Source: Dyadobacter sp. CY326
GTDB lineage: Bacteria; Bacteroidota; Bacteroidia; Cytophagales; Spirosomataceae
Assembly (NCBI RefSeq): GCF_021390515.1
Contig: NZ_JAJUXI010000002.1
Coordinates: forward strand, 1-64,000
DNA: 64,000 bases
Direction of reading: 5' to 3'
Shown: positions 26,507 through 34,899 of the stretch, one piece after another
Layout: each line of letters begins with the position of its first letter
Numbering within the stretch: the first letter of the stretch is position 1
Program-made: the position numbers and the translations under genes
The notes under the pieces: model-generated
The model's input: only the letters and a program-made list of their open reading frames with translations
The model's database searches: none
What the model was told of the DNA's origin: nothing

Positions 26507-28174
26507 ATGCTTACGGACGAGAAAAGAGAAGAGAAAAGCCTGAATTTTATTGAGGAAATTATTGAAGCGGACTTACAGGCTGGAAAATATTCCCAAATCA
26601 TCACCAGATTTCCACCAGAACCAAACGGCTATTTGCACATTGGCCACGCGTCCAGCATTTGTCTTAATTTTGGATTAACTAAAAAATTCCCGGGTTATAC
26701 TAATCTGCGTTTCGATGACACCAATCCGGTGACGGAGGACACCGAATATGTAGAAAGCATTAAAAATGACATTCGCTGGATGGGTTTTGAATGGGAAAAT
26801 GAGCTCTACGCATCTGACTATTTCGATACGCTTTATCAATATGCAATAGAACTGATATCCAAAGGTTTGGCTTATGTTGATGATTCCACATCAGAGGAAA
26901 TTGCTTTGCTGAAAGGCACACCGACCGAGCCCGGAAAAGATAGCCCATACAGAAGCCGCTCCGTCGAGGAAAACCTTGCGTTATTTGAACAAATGAAAAA
27001 TGGCGATTTCCCGGACGGAAGTCGCACGCTCCGTGCCAAAATTGACATGGCGCATATCAATATGCTGATGCGCGATCCCATCCTTTACAGGATCAAGCAC
27101 GCGCATCATCACCGCACGGGCAATAAATGGTGCATTTATCCGATGTATGATTTTGCGCACGGACAAAGCGATTCAATCGAGACGGTCACGCATTCAATTT
27201 GCACACTCGAATTTGTGCCGCACCGCGAGCTGTATGATTGGATCATTGAAAAACTTGGCATTTATCCGTCACACCAATATGAATTTGCCCGCCGTAACTT
27301 AAATTATACGGTCACGAGCAAAAGAAAATTATTGCAACTCGTTCAGGAAAAGCACGTTAAAGGCTGGGACGACCCACGGATGCCAACCATCAGCGGCATG
27401 CGCAGACGCGGTTACACACCAGAAAGCATTCGCGATTTCTGCGAACGCATTGGGGTTGCGCGCCGTGAAAACATGGTTGATGTTGGCTTGCTAGAATTTT
27501 GTGTAAGGGAAGACCTTAACAAAAAAGCGCTTCGCCGAATGGTTGTTCTGGACCCTTTGAAAGTGGTTATCACCAATTTTCCCGAAGGCGTCACTGAAAT
27601 GTGCCACAGCGAAAACAATCCGGAAGATGTTTCAACGGGCGTCCGTGAGATTCCATTTTCAAGAGAAGTTTACATTGAAAAAGAGGATTTTATGGAAGTG
27701 CCTTCTAAAAAATACTTCCGTTTGGCTCCGGGCAAAATGGTCCGTTTGAAAGGCGCATATATCATTCAATGTGATGATTTTGTAAAAGATGAAAACGGAG
27801 AAATAACCGAAGTGCGTTGCTCATACATTGAAAGTAGCAAAAGCGGTCAGGATACGACAGGCATCAATGTTAAAGGAACATTGCACTGGGTTTCTGTCCC
27901 GCATGCGCAGGAAATCGAGGTTAGGCTTTATGACCGTTTGTTCTCTGTTGAAGACGCTTCTTCACAAGAAGGTGATTTCAAAGACTACATTAATCCCGAC
28001 TCCTTGCATGTGATAACCGGTTATGCGGAGCCGGCATTAAATGAAGCAAAAGAAGGAGAATCATTTCAATTCCTGCGCAAAGGTTATTTTGCAAAAGACC
28101 CCGACAGCGCAGAAAAGCTTGTCTTCAACAGGACTGTGACGTTAAGAGATAACTGGGCGAAGGCAGGGAATTAG
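26507..28174 (+). CDS. glnS: Glutamine--tRNA ligase
   Basis: A 555-residue class I aminoacyl-tRNA synthetase charging tRNA(Gln). The HIGH motif is in [17 protein letters not shown] and the KMSKS-like loop is VTSKRKL. The C-terminal anticodon-binding beta-barrels end at DNWAKAGN. The start is ATG 26507, because a promoter -7 box covers the upstream TTG at 26477 that begins the longer frame. Length fits the bacterial family. Downstream lies the higBA pair after 30 bases. Confidence 0.95.
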   Translation: MLTDEKREEKSLNFIEEIIEADLQAGKYSQIITRFPPEPNGYLHIGHASSICLNFGLTKKFPGYTNLRFDDTNPVTEDTEYVESIKNDIRWMGFEWENELYASDYFDTLYQYAIELISKGLAYVDDSTSEEIALLKGTPTEPGKDSPYRSRSVEENLALFEQMKNGDFPDGSRTLRAKIDMAHINMLMRDPILYRIKHAHHHRTGNKWCIYPMYDFAHGQSDSIETVTHSICTLEFVPHRELYDWIIEKLGIYPSHQYEFARRNLNYTVTSKRKLLQLVQEKHVKGWDDPRMPTISGMRRRGYTPESIRDFCERIGVARRENMVDVGLLEFCVREDLNKKALRRMVVLDPLKVVITNFPEGVTEMCHSENNPEDVSTGVREIPFSREVYIEKEDFMEVPSKKYFRLAPGKMVRLKGAYIIQCDDFVKDENGEITEVRCSYIESSKSGQDTTGINVKGTLHWVSVPHAQEIEVRLYDRLFSVEDASSQEGDFKDYINPDSLHVITGYAEPALNEAKEGESFQFLRKGYFAKDPDSAEKLVFNRTVTLRDNWAKAGN

Positions 28175-28204
28175 ACTAAAAGTTTATTACACGCACTATA
28201 AAAA

Positions 28205-28483
28205 ATGATCGTTTCCTTTACGCATAAAGGATTGCTGGCTTACTATGAAAAGGGTGATTCTTCAAAATTACCGGCAATTTATTTGAGAAAAATTAACCGG
28301 GTCCTTGATCAGTTGGATGCTGTCGCGTCGCGCGACGACATTTTGCAATTGGGGTCCGGGATTCACAGGCTTTCGGGCGACTTAGGAGATTTCTGGTCCA
28401 TTAAAATATCACCTAATTTTAGGATCATTTTTCGTTTCGAGAATGGAGACGTTTTTGATGTCGACTATCTAGACTATCATTAA
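28205..28483 (+). CDS. higB: HigB-like toxin (RelE/ParE superfamily)
   Basis: A 92-residue RelE-superfamily protein of the HigB type, an mRNA interferase that cuts translated mRNA on the ribosome. The segment GSGIHRLSGDLGDFWSIKISPNFRIIFRF matches the family core, with RxxLxGdl and FRI-FRF strands; the acid-rich C-terminus DVDYLDYH is typical. The toxin gene comes first and the antitoxin follows 5 bases later, as in higBA. Only 30 bases separate it from glnS, so it may depend on read-through or a compact promoter. Confidence 0.88.
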   Translation: MIVSFTHKGLLAYYEKGDSSKLPAIYLRKINRVLDQLDAVASRDDILQLGSGIHRLSGDLGDFWSIKISPNFRIIFRFENGDVFDVDYLDYH

Positions 28484-28488
28484 AAATC

Positions 28489-28803
28489 ATGATAAAAAGA
28501 GATCTTGCTCCCGTACATCCGGGGGAAATTTTGAAAGAAGAATATATTGCGGAGCGCGGCCTGACTATCACCGAAGTCGCGAATGGAATTGGTGTGACTC
28601 GCCAGAGCCTGTCCGCCATTGTCAATGAAAAGGCCGGAATTACACCAGAATTAGCTGTAAAGCTTTCGGAAGCATTCGGAAATACTGCACAATTTTGGCT
28701 AAATCTTCAAAAAAACTACGATATATGGCATGCGGAGAAGAAGATTGATCGCAAAGCCATCAAACATTTTTGGAAGAATCAAATTTTACAAACTGCTTCC
28801 TAA
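28489..28803 (+). CDS. higA: HigA antitoxin, HTH XRE-type
   Basis: A 104-residue antitoxin and repressor. VHPGEILKEEYIAERGLTI is the conserved HigA N-terminus, followed by a helix-turn-helix (EVANGIGVTRQSLSAIVNEK) and the AFGNTAQFWLNLQKNYDIW segment diagnostic of the family. It should bind HigB and repress the operon. It lies 5 bases after higB, so translation is probably coupled. Confidence 0.92.
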   Translation: MIKRDLAPVHPGEILKEEYIAERGLTITEVANGIGVTRQSLSAIVNEKAGITPELAVKLSEAFGNTAQFWLNLQKNYDIWHAEKKIDRKAIKHFWKNQILQTAS

Positions 28804-28840
28804 CGCCACGTCCCTGTAATTAGATTGCTTACAAATAAAC

Positions 28841-28871
28841 TTGCTTGGAAATAAGTTTGCGGCTATCTTTG
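28841..28871 (+). promoter_or_regulatory. Bacteroidetes promoter for DUF6686-like gene
   Basis: TTG at 28841-28843, a 20-base spacer and TATCTTTG at 28864-28871. The element overlaps the TTG at 28845 that begins the longest frame, so translation must start downstream, at TTG 28899 or GTG 28908. Confidence 0.7.
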
Positions 28872-28898
28872 TGTAACAAAATCCACGATCCAAACACA

Positions 28899-29255
28899 TT
28901 GCCGTCAGTGACTACCCCAAATGAATTGTTCAGCACCGCAAAAGGTTTCAGCCTGCAGTGCGATTTGACTTCCCGGATCATTCTTCATTTTGGTGAAATG
29001 CAGGCTTCTTTCAGAATTCAGGATTTCCTGAATTTCCGCCGGTTCATTAATAACATTGACATTCAAAGCAGAATTTTTGATCTGTCGGACGAGTCTGACT
29101 ATGAGTTTGTTGAAGCGCCTCAATTGAACATCAACCACAAGTTGACGCTTTGTGAACTGATCCAATTGCGCGAGCTTGTTAACGGCACCCACTTCGCAAT
29201 TGAACTCAACTCCCTTCTCCATAAATTGCTTTATACGGAATCAGAACTAGTCTAA
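28899..29255 (+). CDS. Small hypothetical protein, possibly DUF6686-like
   Basis: A protein of about 118 residues with no signal peptide or membrane segment. It contains GFSLQCDLTSRIILHFGEMQ followed by a helix DFLNFRRFINNID and a C-terminal helix pair. This layout resembles the DUF6686-like Bacteroidetes proteins, but the family's paired Cys motif is reduced to one Cys here, so the assignment is tentative. The start is set by the promoter at 28841-28871. It is followed, 110 bases later, by ferritin with its own promoter. Confidence 0.6.
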   Translation: MPSVTTPNELFSTAKGFSLQCDLTSRIILHFGEMQASFRIQDFLNFRRFINNIDIQSRIFDLSDESDYEFVEAPQLNINHKLTLCELIQLRELVNGTHFAIELNSLLHKLLYTESELV

Positions 29256-29282
29256 ATAGCTCATTTCGATCATATTAGACCA

Positions 29283-29310
29283 ATTCCAAATTTGTATTCC
29301 TATTTGGAAT
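29283..29310. promoter_or_regulatory. Operator-like palindrome over the -33 region of ferritin
   Basis: A perfect 9-base inverted repeat (ATTCCAAAT at 29283-29291, ATTTGGAAT at 29302-29310) with a 10-base spacer. Its right arm contains the TTG of the -33 element. A regulator binding here would compete with RNA polymerase. Confidence 0.65.
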
Positions 29311-29333
29311 GATGAACTTTCGCATGATATTTG
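29304..29333 (+). promoter_or_regulatory. Ferritin promoter
   Basis: TTG at 29304-29306, a 19-base spacer and GATATTTG at 29326-29333 (seven of eight to TAnnTTTG). Start of transcription near 29340, 25 bases before the ATG. Confidence 0.6.
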
Positions 29334-29351
29334 TACTTGTTAATACAAATA
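29328..29351. promoter_or_regulatory. Second operator-like palindrome over -7 and start site
   Basis: TATTTGTA (29328-29335) and TACAAATA (29344-29351) form a perfect 8-base inverted repeat with an 8-base spacer covering the -7 box and the expected start site of the ferritin gene. Confidence 0.55.
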
Positions 29352-29365
29352 AAAGAATGTAAACC

Positions 29366-29890
29366 ATGAGAGATTTATTAAGACAACGGACATCCCTGAA
29401 AGAGGAAATAGAAATACTTTTGAACAATCAGGTGAAAATGGAGGCGGAAGCGTCTGCTAAATATTTGGCCATGGCTTCATGGTGTGACCGTAACGGATTT
29501 AAAAACAGTGCAAAATATTTTCTTAAGCAGTCTGACGAAGAACGCGGACACATGCTTAAAATTTTCAATTATATTATGACTGTGGGCGGAACGGCAGTTT
29601 CCCCGGAAGTTGCGGCTGTTAAGCAAGAATTTGCAACTTTCAGAAGTGTTTTCGAGGCGGCATTACAAAGTGAAATCGCAGTAACACAATCGATCAACCG
29701 CATTGTAACGCAAAGCCGTCGTGAAGAAGATTACGCGACTGAAAGCTTCTTGCAATGGTTTGTTAATGAGCAAATCGAAGAAGAAGATAATGCGCGTCGT
29801 GCAATTGAACTGTTTGACGTGATCGGAGAAGAAGGCACAGGTCAATATTTCATTGACAAAGCCATCTTAAAGATTGGATCTGAAAACTAA
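29366..29890 (+). CDS. ftnA: Ferritin (FtnA-type)
   Basis: A 174-residue non-haem ferritin that oxidises and stores iron in a 24-mer shell in the cytosol. The bundle has QVKMEAEASAKYLAMASW (ferroxidase Glu and Tyr) and DEERGHML (Glu-Glu-x-x-His), with matching acidic residues in FVNEQIEEEDNARRAI. Length fits bacterial ferritin. It has its own promoter overlapped by two palindromes, suggesting tight control, probably by iron or oxidative stress, and a strong terminator downstream. It converges with an acetyltransferase gene. Confidence 0.94.
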   Translation: MRDLLRQRTSLKEEIEILLNNQVKMEAEASAKYLAMASWCDRNGFKNSAKYFLKQSDEERGHMLKIFNYIMTVGGTAVSPEVAAVKQEFATFRSVFEAALQSEIAVTQSINRIVTQSRREEDYATESFLQWFVNEQIEEEDNARRAIELFDVIGEEGTGQYFIDKAILKIGSEN

Positions 29891-29914
29891 TATTAGTTTC
29901 AAGTTATAAATTGG

Positions 29915-29945
29915 GAGCCGTTTCGAAAGAAGCGGCTCTTTTTTA
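29915..29945 (+). terminator. Terminator with GAAA loop after ferritin
   Basis: A 10-base stem (GAGCCGTTTC at 29915-29924, GAAGCGGCTC at 29929-29938, one G-U pair) closed by a GAAA tetraloop and followed by six T. It sits 25 bases after the ferritin stop. Confidence 0.92.
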
Positions 29946-30500
29946 TGCATGATTGTCAGCCAAAAGGGAGTAAATCTCTGTGTCAAGGAACACGCCATTT
30001 TCATAAAAGCTTTCTTTAAAATAAGCCTCTTTCACAAAACCATGTTTCAAAAGAATTTGCCGCGATGCATCATTCTCCGGACTGATCTTCGCTTCAATGC
30101 TGTGAAAATGGATGTCTTGAAAACCGAATTTCAACACTGCTTTCAATGCTTCGCTCATAATGCCTTTGGACCAATGATCGGGATGCAGCATGTAGCCGAT
30201 CTCGGCGCGGTGATTAAACAAGTCCATCTTATGGAACCCAATGGTGCCGATGATGCCGAATGTGTCCATTGTCGAAATCCCCCAGGTAATTCCTACTTTT
30301 TCTCGTAAATTCTTCTTGTAAGCATTAATCAGCTCGACGGCTTCGTCCTCTGATTTCAAGGCCGGCTTTCCGATGTAATGCATCGCCTGGGCATTCCCGC
30401 GCAGCGAAAACATGCTGGGCGAGTGCTTTTCCGACATTTCATGCAACATCAAGCGCTCAGTTTCGAGCACAGGAAAAGGGTCAAAATTGATAAAGAGCAT
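29943..30500 (-). CDS. GNAT N-acetyltransferase (RimJ/RimL type)
   Basis: A 185-residue acetyltransferase of the Acetyltransf_3/RimJ-RimL type. It starts with LETERLMLHEMSEKH, has the acetyl-CoA-binding region EIGYMLHPDHWSKGIMSEAL, where the usual Q/RxxGxG/A loop is replaced by HWSKGIM, and ends with KISPENDASRQILLKHGF. The substrate may be a protein N-terminus or a small amine; it cannot be told from sequence. A minus-strand -7 box lies 44 bases upstream. It converges on the ferritin terminator. Confidence 0.85.
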   Translation of the reverse strand: MLFINFDPFPVLETERLMLHEMSEKHSPSMFSLRGNAQAMHYIGKPALKSEDEAVELINAYKKNLREKVGITWGISTMDTFGIIGTIGFHKMDLFNHRAEIGYMLHPDHWSKGIMSEALKAVLKFGFQDIHFHSIEAKISPENDASRQILLKHGFVKEAYFKESFYENGVFLDTEIYSLLADNHA

Positions 30501-30543
30501 GGGTAAAGGAGGTCTTCCTGCTGAAATTTTAGACTCGATTTTC

Positions 30544-30551
30544 CAAAAGTA
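30544..30551 (-). promoter_or_regulatory. -7 box TACTTTTG for acetyltransferase gene
   Basis: An exact TAnnTTTG match on the minus strand, 43 bases before the ATG at 30500; no matching -33 TTG at normal spacing. Confidence 0.4.
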
Positions 30552-30673
30552 CGAAAACGAAGCAATTATGTGTCATGCAACGCACATTGCAAATAATGGA
30601 GATTTTTGGTATGCCTTTTGTTGCTTGTGGATTTTAAATGCTAGTATTGCAAAAGCTACGTTTTGGCCTTTAC

Positions 30674-32914
30674 ATGAATTATCTCGACGAATTTAAAAAA
30701 TTCATTTCAAGTCATTATCTCTCTACGGGCGTTAGATTAACCCTTGGTGCGGTCGTTCCCAGTCTTATTTTTCAGCATTACGGCATTCTTGAGGAAATGA
30801 TCGCATTTCCGCTTGGGACCTTACTTATCGGCGGCACTGATAATCCAGGCCCTTACAAAAGAAGACGAAATTCACTGATCATTGCCATATTTACCTGTTT
30901 TACGGTCGCATTTGTCACAGGTTTCCTACGCCATATTCACTTCATTGTTTTTGTTGAGATCATTGTTTTTGGAATGCTCTTTTCGCTGGTGGGCGTTTAT
31001 GGTAACCGTGTCAACAGCATCGGACTCATTTCGTTACTCGTTTTCGTATTTAATATTGATGATCACCTGAGCGGCGATCTGGTTTTTCGCACTGCGTTGA
31101 TATTCTCAGCAGGTGGGCTTTGGTATTTTGTTCTCTTTCTGATTTTAAACAAATTATTGCCCTACAAGCTCATACAGCAACTTTTGGGGGAAAATTTCGT
31201 GGAACTAGGCGAGCTCTTGTCCGTCAAAGCGGGTTATTATTTTGCCAATCCTGACTATGATGCGCTTTTCAACAAGATGATCCACCAGCAGGTTATCCTT
31301 CGTGAAAATCATGAAAATCTAAGGGAGATACTTTTTAAGACGAGAGAAATTGTCTCGGAATCAACCAATAAGAGTCGGATTTTGATGTTGATGTTTCTTG
31401 ACAGCATTGACCTTTTCGAGCGGATTTTGAACTCCCAGCAAAACTACGCAAATCTCCACCGCGCTTTTGACCATACGAAAGTGCTTCGGCTCTTCGGAAC
31501 TTACATCACCTGGCTTTCGGCGGAAATTCAACAAATAGGAATTGCCGTGCAGACTGGTTTTCCTTCTCAGCGGAAACGCGACCTGGACGAGGCTTTCAAC
31601 AAGTGTCAAAAGGCCTTCGAAAGAATGCGGGAAACGAATATGACGCATGATAATATGGAGGATTTCATCATGCTGAGACAGATTCTGAACAGTTTGCAGG
31701 ACGTAACCGAACGCGTTAAAAAGCTGCATAGGGCCACAACTTATGACGCGGAAGTAAGCGTAGGCCATAAGCTGAATGTGGAAGCTGAAAATTTTATCCC
31801 GAAACAGGAATATCATCCGCGGATTTTGTTAGACAATCTTTCGCTGAAATCGAGCCATTTCCGACATGCGGTGCGCGTTACGATCGGACTACTGCTGGGT
31901 TATATCACGTCCCTTTTTCTTGAAGTCGGGCATGGTTACTGGATTTTGCTGACCATTGTGGTCATTTTGAAGCCTGCTTTCAGCATTACCAAACAACGCA
32001 ATTTACACCGCATCGGCGGGACGATTGTAGGCGTCATTTCGAGCTTTGTCCTCTTGTATGTCATTCACGACGGCACGGCGCTTTTCATCATCATGCTGCT
32101 GGCCATGATATTGGCTTATAGCTTCCTTAAAATCAATTATTTCATTGCCTCCACGACCATCACGCTCTATGTTATCCTTTCTTTCAACTTCCTGAATCCG
32201 CAGCATATCACGGCTGTTTTGCAGGACAGGGTGACTGACACGATCATTGGTTCGATCATTGCTTATCTGATTTCATCGTACGTGCTGCCCGTGTGGGAAC
32301 ACACGCAAATCAACCAATATATCAGCGACGCGCTGAATGCAAACCGGAAATATTTTGACCTTGTCGCAGCAAAATTTACCGGCAAAGCATTGGATATCAA
32401 TGAACTGAAACTGCTGCGTAAAGATGCGATAATTGCCATGGCCAACTTGTCTGACAATTTCCAAAAAATGTTGTCCGAGCCTAAGCGTCAGCAGCTTAAT
32501 ATGGAAGAATATCATCAGTTTGTTGCGACGAGCCATATGTTAACCTCATACATTGCATCATTGTCAACTTATGCTCAAACACTTGAATATCTGGATTTCT
32601 CCGTGGAGTTTGAGGTGATGATTCGGCAAATTGACAGACAGTTAAAGGCTGCAACGGATATTATTGAAGGCAAAGCGGAGAATAGTTTTGAAATAGCGCG
32701 AGAATCATTGCCTCAAAACCAGAAGCTGCTAGCATTGCTGACCAAACGGAAGAAAGAAATCAAAGAGCTCGGCATCGAAGTTGCCGACCAATCGCCAGCA
32801 CGTCGAATGTTGTCTGATTTGAAAACGGTAAATGGCCTTTTTGAGCTGATCAGCACCATTACAATTGACGAAATTAAAATCCTGCAAAAAATAAAAGCAT
32901 TAAAAACTCAATAG
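30674..32914 (+). CDS. FUSC-family membrane protein (YccS-like)
   Basis: A 746-residue inner-membrane protein of the fusaric-acid-resistance/YccS type. It has two blocks of transmembrane helices (about residues 15-165 and 395-530), each followed by a cytoplasmic helical domain, giving the duplicated FUSC layout. The ATG at 30674 (MNYLDEFKKF) begins close to the first helix as in relatives; an in-frame ATG at 30638 would add 12 residues. These proteins are linked to efflux of aromatic acids. The OYE flavoenzyme follows 5 bases later, suggesting an operon. Confidence 0.83.
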   Translation: MNYLDEFKKFISSHYLSTGVRLTLGAVVPSLIFQHYGILEEMIAFPLGTLLIGGTDNPGPYKRRRNSLIIAIFTCFTVAFVTGFLRHIHFIVFVEIIVFGMLFSLVGVYGNRVNSIGLISLLVFVFNIDDHLSGDLVFRTALIFSAGGLWYFVLFLILNKLLPYKLIQQLLGENFVELGELLSVKAGYYFANPDYDALFNKMIHQQVILRENHENLREILFKTREIVSESTNKSRILMLMFLDSIDLFERILNSQQNYANLHRAFDHTKVLRLFGTYITWLSAEIQQIGIAVQTGFPSQRKRDLDEAFNKCQKAFERMRETNMTHDNMEDFIMLRQILNSLQDVTERVKKLHRATTYDAEVSVGHKLNVEAENFIPKQEYHPRILLDNLSLKSSHFRHAVRVTIGLLLGYITSLFLEVGHGYWILLTIVVILKPAFSITKQRNLHRIGGTIVGVISSFVLLYVIHDGTALFIIMLLAMILAYSFLKINYFIASTTITLYVILSFNFLNPQHITAVLQDRVTDTIIGSIIAYLISSYVLPVWEHTQINQYISDALNANRKYFDLVAAKFTGKALDINELKLLRKDAIIAMANLSDNFQKMLSEPKRQQLNMEEYHQFVATSHMLTSYIASLSTYAQTLEYLDFSVEFEVMIRQIDRQLKAATDIIEGKAENSFEIARESLPQNQKLLALLTKRKKEIKELGIEVADQSPARRMLSDLKTVNGLFELISTITIDEIKILQKIKALKTQ

Positions 32915-32919
32915 AAATT

Positions 32920-33993
32920 ATGTCTTCCAAACTGTTCACTCCGCTCAGCATAAAAAGTATCACGCTTAAAAACAGGATCGTGGTTTCACCCATGTGCCAA
33001 TATTCTTCTCAGGACGGCTTTGCAAATGATTGGCACCTGGTCCATCTGGGAAGCAGGGCGGTTGGCGGGGCCGGGCTGCTCATTGCAGAAGCCACGGCCG
33101 TGTCGCCGGAGGCGCGCATTTCGCCCGAGGATCTTGGCATATGGAAGGATGAACACATTGAAAAACTGAAACAAATAACTGACTTTATCAAAGCGCAAGG
33201 AGCTGTTCCTGGCATTCAATTGTCTCACGCGGGTCGAAAATCGAGCACTTACCCAGCCTGGAAAGGCCGTGGACAAGTGCCGCTGGATCAGGGCGGCTGG
33301 CAGACATTGAGCGCATCTGCGATTCCTTTCCATGAGAAGGAAGCAGCGCCATTGGCATTGGATGCGGACGGAATCGCAAAGGTTGTTACGGATTTTGCCA
33401 ATGCTGCGAAGCGCGCGTTGGAGGCTGGTTATCAACTGATTGAGCTTCATGCGGCACATGGATATCTCATTCACCAGTTTCTTTCGCCATTAAGCAATCA
33501 GCGCACGGATCATTATGGCGGCAGCCTTGAAAACAGAAGCCGTATTTTAGTTGAGATCATTGACGCTATTCAGCAAATTTGGCCTGCTGACTTGCCTATT
33601 TTCGTTCGCATTTCAGCCACGGATTGGGCGGAACATGGTTGGGACGAAACCCAGTCGGTTGAATTGGTTAAAATCTTGCAAACGAAGGGCGTTGACCTGA
33701 TAGATGTTTCCACAGGCGGCTTGGTTTCGCACCAGAAAATTACCGTCGGCCCCTCCTATCAAGTGCCTTTTTCGGCCAAGATAAAAAATGAAACCGGTTC
33801 GCTAACAGGAGCAGTGGGATTGATTACAGAGGCCGAGCAGGCAGAACAGATTTTGCAAAATGGCGAAGCAGACCTGATCATTATGGCCCGTGAGTTGCTT
33901 CGTGATCCGTATTTTCCATTGCATGCCGCGCATCAATTGGGTGAAGACATTTCCTGGCCCATTCAATATGACCGGGCGAAGCCGGCAAATTAA
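32920..33993 (+). CDS. NADH:flavin oxidoreductase, old yellow enzyme (YqjM/NamA type)
   Basis: A 357-residue FMN-dependent ene-reductase with a TIM-barrel fold. Marks of the YqjM/NamA class are VSPMCQYSSQDGFANDWHLVHLG near the N-terminus, with the redox-tuning Cys in PMCQY, the substrate-binding pair in ELHAAHGYLIHQFLSP and the phosphate-binding GLITEAEQAEQIL and ADLIIMARELLRDPYFP. It reduces activated C=C bonds of enones or nitro compounds. It lies 5 bases after the FUSC gene and 7 bases before the EamA gene. Confidence 0.93.
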   Translation: MSSKLFTPLSIKSITLKNRIVVSPMCQYSSQDGFANDWHLVHLGSRAVGGAGLLIAEATAVSPEARISPEDLGIWKDEHIEKLKQITDFIKAQGAVPGIQLSHAGRKSSTYPAWKGRGQVPLDQGGWQTLSASAIPFHEKEAAPLALDADGIAKVVTDFANAAKRALEAGYQLIELHAAHGYLIHQFLSPLSNQRTDHYGGSLENRSRILVEIIDAIQQIWPADLPIFVRISATDWAEHGWDETQSVELVKILQTKGVDLIDVSTGGLVSHQKITVGPSYQVPFSAKIKNETGSLTGAVGLITEAEQAEQILQNGEADLIIMARELLRDPYFPLHAAHQLGEDISWPIQYDRAKPAN

Positions 33994-34000
33994 GTAAGAC

Positions 34001-34873
34001 ATGTTGAATCCACGCCTCAGCCTTTTTATCGGATTATTGTGCATCAGCATTTTTCCTGTTTTGGTCAAATGGGCTCCGGTTTCGGGAATTACATCGGCAT
34101 TCTATCGCATGTTCTTCGGGCTCATTTTCCTGATTCCGTGGATATTAATCAAGAAGAAATTCGTTTGGCCGGATAAAACGCTGTTGTTGCCCATTGCATT
34201 ATGCGGCGTCATTTTTGCTACAGACATTGCTGTATGGAATTTAGCTATCCATTATTCCAATGCAACGCAAGCCACGATTCTGACAAATCTTTCGCCGGTT
34301 TGGGTTGGCATCGGCGCATTCCTGTTCCTGAACGACAGGCCGAAGGCAAGCTTTTGGATCGGGACTTTCGTTGCTGTTGCGGGCATGGTCGTGCTCATCG
34401 GACCTGACGCGTTCAAGGAAATGCGGCTGGACAGAGGATTTGCACTAGCAGTGATTTCGGGCATTTTGTATGCATCCTACATGCTGGTCAGCAAATCGGT
34501 TTTGAATAAAATCGACATTATCAGCTTCATGACTATCAGCATGGCCGTTTCGAGCTTGTTTTTGCTCTTAGTCTGTTTATTTTTTCAAGAGCCGCTCTGG
34601 AATTTTGATGGCACGGTTTGGGGTGTGTTTGTCATTGAAGGATTGATTTGCCAATTGGTTGGCTGGCTTACAATCAGTTATGCTGTAAAAAAGATGGACG
34701 CAAAGCGCGTTTCGCTCAGTCTTTTAAGCCAGGCCGTTGTCACCGGATTGCTCGCCTGGCTTTTTATTAATGAGGCAATTACACTCCGGATGGTCGTTGG
34801 CGGGATCATTGTCCTCGCAGGCATTGCCATTACTTTTCAGAAAAATCAAATTCGCCCCGCGAAAAATACATAG
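34001..34873 (+). CDS. EamA/DMT-family permease
   Basis: A 290-residue inner-membrane protein with about ten transmembrane helices in two EamA repeats; the first repeat contains SGITSAFYRMFFGLIFLIPW and YSNATQATILTNLSPVWVGIG, typical of the family. The substrate is unknown. It is the third gene of a tight FUSC/OYE/EamA unit (7-base gap), which could pair reduction and export of an electrophilic or aromatic compound; that is inference. It converges on a kinase gene with a 26-base gap. Confidence 0.87.
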   Translation: MLNPRLSLFIGLLCISIFPVLVKWAPVSGITSAFYRMFFGLIFLIPWILIKKKFVWPDKTLLLPIALCGVIFATDIAVWNLAIHYSNATQATILTNLSPVWVGIGAFLFLNDRPKASFWIGTFVAVAGMVVLIGPDAFKEMRLDRGFALAVISGILYASYMLVSKSVLNKIDIISFMTISMAVSSLFLLLVCLFFQEPLWNFDGTVWGVFVIEGLICQLVGWLTISYAVKKMDAKRVSLSLLSQAVVTGLLAWLFINEAITLRMVVGGIIVLAGIAITFQKNQIRPAKNT

Positions 34874-34899
34874 ACTTTTATTGCGGTTAGCGCTATGAA

